Shown here: positions 43,791 to 52,830 of the stretch, in pieces | How positions within the stretch are numbered: position 1 is the stretch's first letter | Layout of the letters: every line of letters starts with the position of its first letter | NCBI GenBank assembly: GCA_900544305.1 | Contig: UQUV01000003.1 | Coordinates: 1 to 64,000, forward strand | Direction: 5' to 3' | Source: an uncultured Porphyromonadaceae bacterium | GTDB lineage: Bacteria; Bacteroidota; Bacteroidia; Bacteroidales; Muribaculaceae | Length of the DNA stretch: 64,000 bases | The notes under the pieces: generated by a model | Seen by the model: only the letters and a program-made list of their open reading frames with translations | The model's database searches: none | What the model was told of the DNA's origin: nothing | Program-made: the position numbers and the translations under genes

Positions 43791-45224
43791 ATGGCATCAG
43801 GCAATGTTTTAAGCGAATCGGAAATTAAGGCTATTATCGACCAATTGTTCGCAACAATTGGCATTCGCATGAACGTTTCTACCCCAATACCAACAGAAAG
43901 GCCGAATAATTTCAACTTCCTTTCGTACTGCAATATCATCACGCAGCAGCTCGAATTGCCCATTCGGGTAATTCCTGATTTCAGCTCCAGTTTTCAAACC
44001 TCCGGATTGACGAAAAACAATGCCAACAGCGTTTCGGAAGTCAGTGCCCAAATTTGCGTTCCGTCCGATTTGCCTTGGTATGGCACACCGTCGATGGTTG
44101 GTTTTCCCATAAAAATATATGTGGGTTCTTTAGAGCATCAGACTCCCGAAAAACTGCTGACACAATTGAGTCACGAATTTTCGCACATTTACCTGCACAG
44201 CCGCAAAGACCCGCAAAAAGACAGCGAATATGCTACAGACATCTGTGCCCTTATGATGGGATTCGTACCTTTCTGGAAAAAAGGAAGGACTTCAACCCAC
44301 CAAAACTATATCACGACATTCGGCTACCTAAGCGACAACGAGTACCACTATGCCGTCAACTACATCAACCAGCTTCGTGAACCGTTGTTCTATCTTCGTC
44401 TGTCGCTGAAACGTAAAATTAAAGATATTCAAGAAGCGACAGGTACCGCTCAACAGTGCCTGACACAACTGTTCGAACTCTTTGACTTCCACTACCGCCA
44501 TCCCGACAGATGCAGAATAAAGAATACCGACGGCTTTCTGTTCAGCCAACTGTCGCAACCTCACTACCGAAACGAAAAAGAAGAATTCATCGAGTCCTAC
44601 AAGAAATCGGCCAATGACATTATTCACGAATTGAACAGCAACCGGGTATATTCCAAAAACTCGGAAGCCCGTCTAACTGAACTGGAGAAACGTTTGGACA
44701 ACATTTTGCAAAACATCACCAGTTGCAAAAACGAGCTCGAGAAAAACGTTCAAACCATTAAGGACAATATCGACATTGAATTTTATCGGAACGATTTCAT
44801 TAAGAAAAGTTCCCTTCTAACAAAAGCTCATGGTCTTCTCGAAAAAGCCATTCATGAGATTCAAGAAAAATTGAATGAACTTCAGCTCATGGCTTCATTT
44901 TTTGCAAATAACAAAGCAAAGCATCCGACAGAAAGCCTGCCGGCTGAAATCCGACAACTGGTCAACGGTTCATTTGACAACGAATTTCAATCATATATAC
45001 GGCAATTCCGCGCCTGCCAGGAGGAACTCACCAAAAACACGGACGGTGTAGATTGGTACAACTACAGCGAAACGGCCATGGAGAAAAGCTATCAGCAGGC
45101 CACAACGATGCTGCAACACAAAGAATCCTACCTGAAACGGATTTCCGACCTTAAGAAAACAGCAAAAGACAACTTGTCGGTAACGGAACGGCTCAGCTTG
45201 TTTATCAAGAAAACGAACAAGTAA
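43791..45224 (+). CDS. zincin-like metallopeptidase domain with C-terminal coiled coil
   Basis: A 477-residue protein I cannot place in a named family. Residues about 115-160 contain LLTQLSHEFSHIYLHS followed by SEYATDICALMMGF: an HExxH zinc motif plus a downstream Glu/Asp helix, as in gluzincins of the IrrE/ImmA or M48 kind. Before it is a mixed region (about 1-110). From about 270 to the end it is mostly charged helix with heptad-like spacing (ARLTELEKRLDNILQNITSCKNELEKN), i.e. coiled coil. No signal peptide or membrane helix, so it should be cytoplasmic. Alone in its transcription unit. Confidence 0.7.
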   Translation: MASGNVLSESEIKAIIDQLFATIGIRMNVSTPIPTERPNNFNFLSYCNIITQQLELPIRVIPDFSSSFQTSGLTKNNANSVSEVSAQICVPSDLPWYGTPSMVGFPIKIYVGSLEHQTPEKLLTQLSHEFSHIYLHSRKDPQKDSEYATDICALMMGFVPFWKKGRTSTHQNYITTFGYLSDNEYHYAVNYINQLREPLFYLRLSLKRKIKDIQEATGTAQQCLTQLFELFDFHYRHPDRCRIKNTDGFLFSQLSQPHYRNEKEEFIESYKKSANDIIHELNSNRVYSKNSEARLTELEKRLDNILQNITSCKNELEKNVQTIKDNIDIEFYRNDFIKKSSLLTKAHGLLEKAIHEIQEKLNELQLMASFFANNKAKHPTESLPAEIRQLVNGSFDNEFQSYIRQFRACQEELTKNTDGVDWYNYSETAMEKSYQQATTMLQHKESYLKRISDLKKTAKDNLSVTERLSLFIKKTNK

Positions 45225-45316
45225 ACGACATCAGTTCCCTACCATTGTAATCGTCTTGTCGACAACGGCAGGACACATCTCTTCTGTCAATTCGCAACAA
45301 ATAAACAACCCACATA

Positions 45317-45356
45317 AACGCAACAAGAGGCGCACCGTTCGGTACGCCTCTTGCGT
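45317..45356. terminator. hairpin between convergent zincin and rpsA genes
   Basis: AACGCAA..GAGGCG pairs with CGCCTCTTGCGTT with a three-base bulge, plus an inner ACCG/CGGT extension. T runs are weak; placed 33 bases past the rpsA stop. Confidence 0.65.
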
Positions 45357-45389
45357 TGATATTGAGTTTTAATTCAAATCAGATTCGAA

Positions 45390-47171
45390 TTATTTACCAC
45401 CCTTAGCCAACTTTTCTTTCAAAGCAGCCAATTCAGAGATGTCACCCAGAGTAGTTTTTTCGATAGTCGGAGTAACTACTGTTTCTTCGCTCTTGTTAGC
45501 TTTCTTTGCAGCTTTCTTAGCTTCTGCCTTTTCAGCTTTAGCTTCATCTTCGAAGATGCGGCTGTGAGAAAGGATGATGCGTTTTGATTCCTTGTTGAAT
45601 TCGATTACCTTGAAGTTGAGTTTTTCGTCAACTTGAGCTTGAGTACCGTCTTCTTTTACAAGGTGTTTCGGAGTTGCGAAACCTTCAACGCCATAAGGCA
45701 ATGCGATTACAGCACCCTTTTCTACCATTTCGATGATAGTACCTTCGTGAACGCTACCTACTGTAAATACAGTTTCGAATACATCCCAAGGATTTTCTTC
45801 CAATTGCTTGTGGCCGAGGCTCAAGCGACGGTTTTCCTTGTCGATTTCCAAAACTTGAACGTCGATGTCAGCACCAATCTGAGTGAATTCGCTCGGGTGT
45901 TTGATTTTCTTAGTCCAAGAAAGGTCAGAGATGTGGATCAAGCCGTCAACGCCTTCTTCCAATTCAACGAATACGCCGAAGTTAGTGAAGTTGCGTACTT
46001 TAGCTGAGTGCTTAGAACCAACAGGATATTTAGCTTCGATGTTTTCCCATGGGTCAGCCTTCAATTGCTTGATACCCAAAGACATCTTACGTTCCTTGCG
46101 ATCGAGAGTCAAGATAACTGCTTCTACTTCGTCGCCAACCTTCATGAAGTCCTGAGCAGAACGCAAGTGTTGTGACCAAGACATTTCAGAAACGTGGATC
46201 AAGCCTTCTACGCCCGGAGCGATTTCAACGAATGCACCGTAGTCAGCCATAACGACAACTTTACCCTTAACCTTGTCGCCAACCTTCAAGTTCGGGTCAA
46301 GAGCATCCCATGGATGAGGTTGAAGTTGCTTCAAGCCGAGAGCGATACGCTTCTTTTCGTCGTCGAAGTCAAGGATAACGACATTGAGTTTCTGGTCGAG
46401 AGATACAACTTCGTTCGGATCGTTTACGCGGCCCCATGACAAGTCTGTGATGTGGATAAGACCGTCAACACCACCGAGGTCGATGAACACACCGTAAGAA
46501 GTGATGTTCTTAACTGTACCTTCAAGAACTTGACCTTTTTCAAGTTTAGCGATGATATCTTTCTTCTGTTGTTCCAATTCAGCTTCGATAAGAGCCTTGT
46601 GAGAAACAACAACGTTCTTGTATTCTTGATTGATTTTAACCACTTTGAATTCCATTGTCTTACCAACGAATACATCGTAGTCACGGATAGGCTTAACATC
46701 GATTTGAGAACCCGGCAAGAATGCTTCGATACCGAATACGTCAACAATCATACCACCCTTAGTGCGGCACTTGATGTAACCCTTAATGATTTCGTCATTT
46801 TCAAGAGCTTCGTTAACACGATCCCAGCTGCGAGTTGCGCGAGCTTTCTTGTGAGAAAGAAGCAATTGACCTTTTTTGTCTTCCTGATTTTCGATGAACA
46901 CTTCTACCTTGTCACCTACTTTCAAGTCAGGATTGTAACGGAATTCACTCATCGGAATGATACCGTCTGATTTGTAACCGATGTTTACTACAGCTTCACG
47001 CTTGTTCAATGCGATTACAGTACCTTCGATTACATCTTTGTCCTTGATAGTGTTCAAAGATTCATCGTAAGTCTTTTCCAACTCTTCACGAGTCTTGCCT
47101 GCTGCTACCTGTCCATGCTCGTAAGCATCCCAGTCGAAGTCAGCGATTGGTGAATTTTTTAATTCGCTCAT
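45390..47171 (-). CDS. rpsA: 30S ribosomal protein S1
   Basis: 593 residues with six S1 OB-fold repeats, recognisable by repeated patterns such as GVFIDLGGVDGLIHITDLSW, GAFVEIAPGVEGLIHVSEMSW and GVFVELEEGVDGLIHISDLSW. The C-terminal tail is Lys/Ala-rich (AKAEKAEAKKAAKKANK). S1 binds mRNA and helps initiation. In Bacteroidetes, where Shine-Dalgarno sequences are largely absent, its role in start selection is thought to be important. Codon use is strongly biased, in keeping with high expression. Own promoter. Confidence 0.96.
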   Translation of the reverse strand: MSELKNSPIADFDWDAYEHGQVAAGKTREELEKTYDESLNTIKDKDVIEGTVIALNKREAVVNIGYKSDGIIPMSEFRYNPDLKVGDKVEVFIENQEDKKGQLLLSHKKARATRSWDRVNEALENDEIIKGYIKCRTKGGMIVDVFGIEAFLPGSQIDVKPIRDYDVFVGKTMEFKVVKINQEYKNVVVSHKALIEAELEQQKKDIIAKLEKGQVLEGTVKNITSYGVFIDLGGVDGLIHITDLSWGRVNDPNEVVSLDQKLNVVILDFDDEKKRIALGLKQLQPHPWDALDPNLKVGDKVKGKVVVMADYGAFVEIAPGVEGLIHVSEMSWSQHLRSAQDFMKVGDEVEAVILTLDRKERKMSLGIKQLKADPWENIEAKYPVGSKHSAKVRNFTNFGVFVELEEGVDGLIHISDLSWTKKIKHPSEFTQIGADIDVQVLEIDKENRRLSLGHKQLEENPWDVFETVFTVGSVHEGTIIEMVEKGAVIALPYGVEGFATPKHLVKEDGTQAQVDEKLNFKVIEFNKESKRIILSHSRIFEDEAKAEKAEAKKAAKKANKSEETVVTPTIEKTTLGDISELAALKEKLAKGGK

Positions 47172-47238
47172 TTAAATAAATTGTTAATACTAAAGTTAAT
47201 TTAATAAGTTAGACATTATATTGCTATATAGTCGGCTG

Positions 47239-47270
47239 CAAAGTTACGACTTATTTTATTCTCACGCAAC
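47239..47270 (-). promoter_or_regulatory. rpsA promoter
   Basis: On the minus strand: GTTG (47267-47270), 20 bases, TAACTTTG (47239-47246). Leader about 65 bases. Confidence 0.8.
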
Positions 47271-47306
47271 AACTTCGGTGCATTTTTCTGCTTTTTTATC
47301 ATACTA

Positions 47307-47711
47307 TCAGCGTTTCGCCTCCATCCGGGCAAGTTCGGCCACCGCCGCAGTATCGCCCGATGCGGCAGCCTTTCGAAGAAACCGTACTGCCAGTTCCTGC
47401 AAATCCGCCTCAAGGGTGTCGCGGTCGGCAAGCGTGCGGTACACCCAATAACCTGCCGGAGCATACTCATAGCGTTCTGCCATCAGCCGGGCATAGGGAT
47501 AAAAATTGAAATTCCGCTCACGGCTGTAAATGCCGGCAAGTTCGCCAAACGCCGCCGTATCTCCGTCCTCTACCACCGCCAGTTTGGTCTGCTCCAACAG
47601 TACATTTCCCATTGTTTTGGGTGTGTGTTTCGTAGGAACAAAAGCAATAATACACCCCACTACGATTAACAGAATTACGCCACCGATATAACCGGCGAGA
47701 TATGCCAGCAC
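47307..47711 (-). CDS. small membrane-anchored Sel1-like protein (paralogue 1, probable N-terminal frameshift)
   Basis: A 134-residue frame starting at GTG: membrane helix at about 3-25, then TKLAVVEDGDTAAFGELAGIYSRERNFNFYPYARLMAERYEYAP and a C-terminal LRKAAASGDTAAVAELARMEAKR, which looks like Sel1/TPR helices. It is clearly related to the gene at 47770-48222. An ATG at 47730 lies in another frame; deleting one A from the A8 run (plus-strand T8 at 47714-47721) would give MIDKKTVLAYLAGY, closely matching the paralogue's MARKKTIIAACLGV. Function unknown. Confidence 0.7.
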   Translation of the reverse strand: MLAYLAGYIGGVILLIVVGCIIAFVPTKHTPKTMGNVLLEQTKLAVVEDGDTAAFGELAGIYSRERNFNFYPYARLMAERYEYAPAGYWVYRTLADRDTLEADLQELAVRFLRKAAASGDTAAVAELARMEAKR

Positions 47712-47769
47712 CGTTTTTTTTATCTATCATCCTTCTCTTCTATTTTCCATGATTAAACATACCGTTCTG

Positions 47770-48222
47770 CTACCGACGCTTTGTTTCCAGCCGTGCAAGT
47801 TCCGCCACAGCCGCAGTGTCGCCCAATGCAGCCCCCTTACGGAGAACCCAAAGGGCCACATCCCGCTGCTCCGCCTCCAGGGTGTCGCAGTCGGTCAACG
47901 TGCGGTACACCCAATAGTTCGCCGGAGCATATTCATAACGCACCGCCATCAATCGGGCATAAGGATAAAAATTGAAATCATGCCCGCGGCTGTAAATGTC
48001 CGCCAATTCGCCGAATGCCGCCGTATCACCGTTTTCCACCACCGCCAACTTCATCCGTTGCAGCGGTGTCATTTCAACAGCCTCCACCGGCACTTCCGAT
48101 GCATTCTTTTTATCCTGAACATATTCGACATGGGCCATTACCACATTCATCGCGAAAAAGGTGACGATGGCACCCGTAAATACTCCTAAACAAGCGGCTA
48201 TGATTGTCTTTTTCCTTGCCAT
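47770..48222 (-). CDS. small membrane-anchored Sel1-like protein (paralogue 2, intact)
   Basis: A 150-residue protein: short basic N-terminus MARKKT, membrane helix (about 7-27), linker, then LAVVENGDTAAFGELADIYSRGHDFNFYPYARLMAVRYEYAPANYWVYRTL and VLRKGAALGDTAAVAELARLETKRR. About 70% similar by eye to paralogue 1 over the soluble part. The helical repeats suggest a protein-binding scaffold facing the periplasm or cytoplasm. It starts 6 bases after the stop of the gene at 48229-49011. No known family name. Confidence 0.75.
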   Translation of the reverse strand: MARKKTIIAACLGVFTGAIVTFFAMNVVMAHVEYVQDKKNASEVPVEAVEMTPLQRMKLAVVENGDTAAFGELADIYSRGHDFNFYPYARLMAVRYEYAPANYWVYRTLTDCDTLEAEQRDVALWVLRKGAALGDTAAVAELARLETKRR

Positions 48223-48228
48223 GATTTG

Positions 48229-49011
48229 TCAATTTTGTTTTCCTGCAATATAATCCAAACCTTCCAGTTTCGTGGAATAGTAGTGTCCGTATGACAGCAA
48301 ATAATAGCCATACGCACGGTCAACCACCTGTGGCCGACCGTAAACATTCGCCATTATCCAACAATAGGCCTGGCTGTTCGGATGAGCCATAAGGCCGTCG
48401 AATCTCAAGGCAAACAAGGCGGTGTCTCCCGTTTCCACCAGTTCGACATAATGGCGGCGGTTCAAATAGTCCTTACAAGGTTCCTCCCGTTTTAACGGAA
48501 TGTTCTCCAGCGAATCAGCCAGCAATTTATGCCGGTAAGCATCACAGTATTTCCGGCGGTAATCGGCTTTGCGTCTGTCATCTTCCGTCTCCTCTTCCAA
48601 GTTGGAAAAGAGCCACCAATTGCCATACACCTCTGCCATCACTTCCATATAGGCTGGAAAGCCATCATTATTCTTACTCCAATAATAATCACCCACCAAC
48701 CTGAACAAGGAATCATTCCCGCATTCAATAACGCCGATTTTTTCATCGACAATATCCGTACCGTAATAAGAGCCGCCCGATACCGTATCCTTTTCCTTGA
48801 ATTTTTCCTGCCTTGACTTTTTTGCCACTTGGCAGACCGTGAACAGCAAAACAACCAATGCCGCCACTGTCAATGTTTCAGTTCTCCACAACATCCTTCT
48901 GTCCACATCCGAAACAAGAAGATACCCACGCTCGCACAACAGCACGAACGTCGCAACGATAATTCCGACAATGTCCCAAATGTAATTATATGCCCAGCCG
49001 TTACCCAGCAA
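48229..49011 (-). CDS. multi-helix membrane protein related to the two paralogues (probable frameshift)
   Basis: A 260-residue frame that opens with TTG inside a hydrophobic segment. Two membrane helices follow (about 10-26 and 45-62), then a soluble part whose YVELVETGDTALFALRFDGLM (about 195-215) recalls the GDTAAF motif of the two downstream genes. Adding one T to the T7 run (plus-strand A7 at 49013-49019) would join it to an ATG at 49061, giving MPTPFLIMYFVGGFFFLLGN, a more natural membrane start. Function unknown. It is first in a three-gene set. Confidence 0.65.
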   Translation of the reverse strand: MLGNGWAYNYIWDIVGIIVATFVLLCERGYLLVSDVDRRMLWRTETLTVAALVVLLFTVCQVAKKSRQEKFKEKDTVSGGSYYGTDIVDEKIGVIECGNDSLFRLVGDYYWSKNNDGFPAYMEVMAEVYGNWWLFSNLEEETEDDRRKADYRRKYCDAYRHKLLADSLENIPLKREEPCKDYLNRRHYVELVETGDTALFALRFDGLMAHPNSQAYCWIMANVYGRPQVVDRAYGYYLLSYGHYYSTKLEGLDYIAGKQN

Positions 49012-49164
49012 GAAAAAAAGAAGCCCCCGACAAAATACATAATCAGGAAAGGAGTAGGCATCAGCAGTTTTTACTGAAAATCTTTTTTCATAGTACCTAT
49101 TTCATTCAGGTCAACCGACCACCTCTAAGGCTATGCAAGATAAGAAAAATATTGAAACCTACAA

Positions 49165-49230
49165 AATAAAAAAGGTTTACGGCCAACAGATTCTTGAGAT
49201 ATACAATGATGAATCTGCAAACCGTAAACC
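49165..49230 (-). terminator. long hairpin terminator after the HAD phosphatase gene
   Basis: GGTTTACGG (49174-49182) pairs with CCGTAAACC (49222-49230), and inside it CAGATTC (49187-49193) pairs with GAATCTG (49211-49217). A T-rich tract follows on the minus strand. Confidence 0.85.
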
Positions 49231-49246
49231 GTAAACTGTAAACCAA

Positions 49247-50029
49247 CTAAATTACTCCAAATTTCCGGAGAGCGTTGCTGATGCCGTTGTCGTCGACAGT
49301 GGTCGTCACGTAGTCGGCTTCCCGCTGCACGTCGTCGGCCGCGTTGCCCATGGCCACACCGACTCCCGCCCGACGCAACATCGGCACATCGTTTCCGCCG
49401 TCGCCGAACGCCATCGTTTCACTGATGTCAATTCCCAAACGACGGGCGATAGCTTCCGCTGCTGACCCCTTGTCGGCACCTTCAGCCGTAATATCGGTAA
49501 ACGCCGGATACCAGCGGCTCGATACGCATTTTTCCGTATTCTTCATCACTTGCCGTTCTTCCTCGGCGGTAACAAACACCGTCATCTGCACAATGCCCTG
49601 ACGAAGCATTTCTTCCATCGGAATATTGGTAGGCAAATCACTTACGTTCAGCATTTTCTTAAAAGTATCGACAACGTTCCGGTCAGGGTTGCGCACCAGT
49701 AAATCACGTGTGCCCACCACGATATACATCCAATTGCCGGCATCGGATGCTTCGGCCAGCGCACGCACGTCGTGTTCGCTAATCATGCGGTCGTAAACCA
49801 CCGAATCACCTATATAGCAGTATGCCCCGTTCGAAGTAAGATAGCCGTCAATCAAATGGGAAATTGCGCTCAAATTATTGATTAACGCCACCGGTCGGCC
49901 GGTGGAAATGAAAATCTTCACTCCGGCAGCCTTAGCTGCTTCGAGAGCCTCGACCGTTGAAACGGGTATCTCGTGAGTATTGAAACTGACGAGCGTTCCG
50001 TCTATATCAAAAAACAAAGCTTTAATCAT
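49247..50029 (-). CDS. Cof-type HAD-superfamily hydrolase
   Basis: A 260-residue phosphatase. Motif I FFDIDGTLVSF (residues about 6-16), motif II STGRP, motif III Lys in GADKGSAAEAI, and motif IV FGDGGNDVPML (about 208-218). The large cap between motifs II and III marks the Cof/IIB type. These enzymes remove phosphate from sugar phosphates or cofactors in the cytoplasm; the substrate is not predictable. It follows the DUF1847 gene by 15 bases. Confidence 0.93.
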   Translation of the reverse strand: MIKALFFDIDGTLVSFNTHEIPVSTVEALEAAKAAGVKIFISTGRPVALINNLSAISHLIDGYLTSNGAYCYIGDSVVYDRMISEHDVRALAEASDAGNWMYIVVGTRDLLVRNPDRNVVDTFKKMLNVSDLPTNIPMEEMLRQGIVQMTVFVTAEEERQVMKNTEKCVSSRWYPAFTDITAEGADKGSAAEAIARRLGIDISETMAFGDGGNDVPMLRRAGVGVAMGNAADDVQREADYVTTTVDDNGISNALRKFGVI

Positions 50030-50044
50030 AGTTCTTCACATTAC

Positions 50045-50677
50045 TTATTTGTCGCCCTTCAACTTGTTCCTGTAATAGGATGTCGACGTATAGAGTACAG
50101 CGGCAGGATTATGCCCTGTCACGCGGTCCTTCGTCACAAGAGTTGTGGCATAGGCATCGGAATATTTGTAAAACAGACTGTCGTGGCCTACGCAAAGACC
50201 GATAACCACATTCAGTTGTGTACCCGCCTGATTCAGCAAACGGGCCTGCAAAATCGGATTACACATCGCCGCTCCGATGCTTTCACACTCCTTCGGTATG
50301 CCCATCGACGATTTCGCCTTGCCGCCGGCCTTGCAGATAACGGAAAACACTTCAAAGCCGTTGTCGCGAAGGATGCGGGCAAAAATCCGCGCCTCGTTCT
50401 GCAACCCGATGCAGTTGGCTATACCAATACGGTGGTAACCCATTTTCCGGGCGAAAGTCATGATTTCCTCCACACGGGTCAGCCGACAGTAGCCTTCGTA
50501 TTCCACCTCGGCAGAAGCCACCATCACCCGATGGTTCTCGCCTTCGTCATAACGCTCCACCGCCCATTGCCAGTCGGCATCGTCGAGTCCAGTAGTCAGA
50601 CAAAATTCAGGATATGTGCGGTCCTTGTATTTACAGTTCTGCGTGCCGCAGTCCACGCAACTCAATTCTTTTTCCAT
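50045..50677 (-). CDS. DUF1847 metal-binding protein
   Basis: A 210-residue protein. The N-terminus has a cysteine cluster (CVDCGTQNCKYKDRTYPEFC, about residues 7-26), then conserved RVEEIMTFARKMGYHRIGIANCIGL and GLCVGHDSLFYKYSDAY with further Cys. These match DUF1847, a family of anaerobe proteins predicted to bind metal. Function unknown. Transcribed with the HAD phosphatase gene. Confidence 0.85.
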   Translation of the reverse strand: MEKELSCVDCGTQNCKYKDRTYPEFCLTTGLDDADWQWAVERYDEGENHRVMVASAEVEYEGYCRLTRVEEIMTFARKMGYHRIGIANCIGLQNEARIFARILRDNGFEVFSVICKAGGKAKSSMGIPKECESIGAAMCNPILQARLLNQAGTQLNVVIGLCVGHDSLFYKYSDAYATTLVTKDRVTGHNPAAVLYTSTSYYRNKLKGDK

Positions 50678-50800
50678 AATGCTTTAGCCTGTCGGATGCG
50701 TTTATTTCAAGTAATTCTACTACGTATTTTTCACTATTCCGGCAACAAATGAAGCCACTTTCACCGAAATGCAGTATTTTTACACAAACAAATAACAGAT

Positions 50801-51529
50801 ATGACACCACAGCAAAACGAACGCTATAAACGCCATATTCTGCTGCCGGAAATCGGCAAAGCCGGACAGCAGCGCCTGCTCGACAGCCGTGTACTGATTG
50901 TCGGAGCGGGAGGACTCGGTTCGCCGGTAGCCCTCTATCTGGCAGCGGCAGGAGTCGGACACATCGGCATTGCCGATTTCGACACCGTGGACCTCTCCAA
51001 TCTCCAACGGCAAATCATTCACACCACCCACGATATCGGCCGACCGAAAACCCTGTCGGCCCAGGAAAAAATCGCAGCACTGAATCCGGATGTGAAAGTG
51101 ACGGCCATTCCGTCACGTTTCGACAGCGGTAATGCCGCTGCCATGATTGCCAACTACGACATCGTGGTCGATGCCACGGATTCGCTCGACATCAAATATC
51201 TTATCAACGATACCTGCGTGAAAGCGGGAAAGCCATTCGTTCACGGAGCCATCAACCAATACACGGGCAACGTGATGACCGTTCTGCCCGGCACGGCCTG
51301 CTACCGTTGTGTGTTTCCGCAGGCACAGTCACTGAAACCCAGTTCGGAGTACGGCGTGTTCGGAGCCATTGCCGGCATTGCCGGAACGCTTCAGGCCGCT
51401 GAAGTAATCAAATACCTCACCGGCACAGGCGAACTGCTCACCAACCGGCTGCTGTCGTTCGACGCGCGCACGATGCAGTTCTTCGTACTCGACACCGCAC
51501 CGTCGCCCGCCTGCCCCAACCACCGCTAA
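50801..51529 (+). CDS. HesA/MoeB/ThiF-family E1-like adenylyltransferase
   Basis: A 242-residue enzyme. ATP-binding GAGGLGSPVALYLAAAGVG (about residues 34-52), substrate-contact motif DFDTVDLSNLQRQIIH, and the CYRCVFP zinc knuckle (about 167-173) paired with a C-terminal CPNH. It adenylates the C-terminal Gly of a ubiquitin-like sulphur carrier (ThiS or MoaD). No thi or moa genes adjoin, so MoeB and ThiF cannot be separated. Length fits the form without a rhodanese domain. Confidence 0.88.
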   Translation: MTPQQNERYKRHILLPEIGKAGQQRLLDSRVLIVGAGGLGSPVALYLAAAGVGHIGIADFDTVDLSNLQRQIIHTTHDIGRPKTLSAQEKIAALNPDVKVTAIPSRFDSGNAAAMIANYDIVVDATDSLDIKYLINDTCVKAGKPFVHGAINQYTGNVMTVLPGTACYRCVFPQAQSLKPSSEYGVFGAIAGIAGTLQAAEVIKYLTGTGELLTNRLLSFDARTMQFFVLDTAPSPACPNHR

Positions 51530-51532
51530 GGG

Positions 51533-52756
51533 TTATTCCATTTCTATATCGTCGTATTTCTGGAAAAGGAAATCGTTGTAAGGGAAACGCTTCATGTGGA
51601 TTTCCTTTGCCATTTCATACAGTTTGTTCTTCAGTTCGTCGATATTGATTTTCTGCTTGGCTGAAATGAAGATGCAGTTGTCGTTCATCTTCGCCATCCA
51701 TGTCGACTTCAGTTCTTCCAGCGGAATATTCTCGCGTGTACGCGGAGTGAGATCGTCCTCGTCCTTTTTCTTATAAGTAAAGGCATCCACCTTGTTGAAC
51801 ACCAGAATCATCGGCTTGTCGGTAGAGTCGCACACCTCCTGCAATGTCTTGTTGACCACTTCCACCTGCTCCTCAAACTGCGGATGGGAAATGTCCACCA
51901 CATGCACCAGAATGTCGGCATCGCGCACCTCGTCGAGCGTCGACTTGAACGAGTCGACCAAGTGAGTAGGCAACTTGCGGATAAAGCCGATAGTGTCGGT
52001 GAGCAGGAACGGAAGGTTGTCGATAATCACCTTGCGCACGGTCGTGTCGAGCGTAGCAAAGAGCTTGTTTTCGGCAAACACGTCCGACTTGCTCAGCAGG
52101 TTCATCAAAGTTGACTTGCCCACGTTCGTATAGCCCACCAAGGCAATACGCGTCAGTTTGCCGCGGTTCTTGCGTTGGATGGATTTCTGACGGTCGATGT
52201 CCTTCAGTTCCGCCTTCAATCGGGAAATCTTGTCGAGAATGATACGGCGGTCGGTTTCAATCTGTGTTTCACCCGGACCACGCATACCGATACCGCCTCG
52301 CTGACGCTCCAAGTGTGTCCACATTCGTGTCAGTCGCGGCAACAGATACTGGTACTGCGCCAGTTCCACCTGCGTGCGGGCCGTAGCCGTCTGCGCACGT
52401 TTGGCAAAAATATCGAGAATCAGGTTGGTGCGGTCGAGAATCTTCACCTTCAGCTCGTTCTCGATGTTCTGCACCTGTTTCGACGTCAGGTCATCGTCGA
52501 AAATCACCAGTTCAATATCGTTTTCCTCTACATATTGGCGAATTTCGTCCAACTTTCCTTTACCCACAAACGTGCGGGAATTCGGATAGTCCATACGTTG
52601 GAGAAAAGTTTTCACCGTTGTCGCACCGGCCGTTTCCGCAAGGAAAGCCAGCTCGGCAAGATACTCATTCGCCTTCGTTTCATTCTGCGTCTGTGTAATC
52701 AATCCGACCAGCACAGCACGCTCGTTTTCATATTCTATAGGTTTCTTATCAATCAT
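51533..52756 (-). CDS. hflX: ribosome-associated GTPase HflX
   Basis: A 407-residue GTPase. The N-terminal HflX domain carries TFVGKGKLDEIRQYV, and the linker has RGGIGMRGPGETQIETDRR. The G domain shows GYTNVGKSTLMN (G1), TLDTT (G2), DTIGFI (G3) and NKVDAF (G4). It splits stalled 70S ribosomes. A TAAGTTTG box ends only four bases before the ATG, so its mRNA may be leaderless. Confidence 0.95.
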   Translation of the reverse strand: MIDKKPIEYENERAVLVGLITQTQNETKANEYLAELAFLAETAGATTVKTFLQRMDYPNSRTFVGKGKLDEIRQYVEENDIELVIFDDDLTSKQVQNIENELKVKILDRTNLILDIFAKRAQTATARTQVELAQYQYLLPRLTRMWTHLERQRGGIGMRGPGETQIETDRRIILDKISRLKAELKDIDRQKSIQRKNRGKLTRIALVGYTNVGKSTLMNLLSKSDVFAENKLFATLDTTVRKVIIDNLPFLLTDTIGFIRKLPTHLVDSFKSTLDEVRDADILVHVVDISHPQFEEQVEVVNKTLQEVCDSTDKPMILVFNKVDAFTYKKKDEDDLTPRTRENIPLEELKSTWMAKMNDNCIFISAKQKINIDELKNKLYEMAKEIHMKRFPYNDFLFQKYDDIEME

Positions 52757-52760
52757 ACTG

Positions 52761-52768
52761 CAAACTTA
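52761..52768 (-). promoter_or_regulatory. -7 box (TAAGTTTG) abutting hflX
   Basis: Exact TAnnTTTG match on the minus strand, four bases from the start codon. Confidence 0.55.
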
Positions 52769-52830
52769 CTAAAATTCTGTAGAATAACAGAGTTAAAATC
52801 CATTTTGTTTTCAAACCAATCAATCACCCC

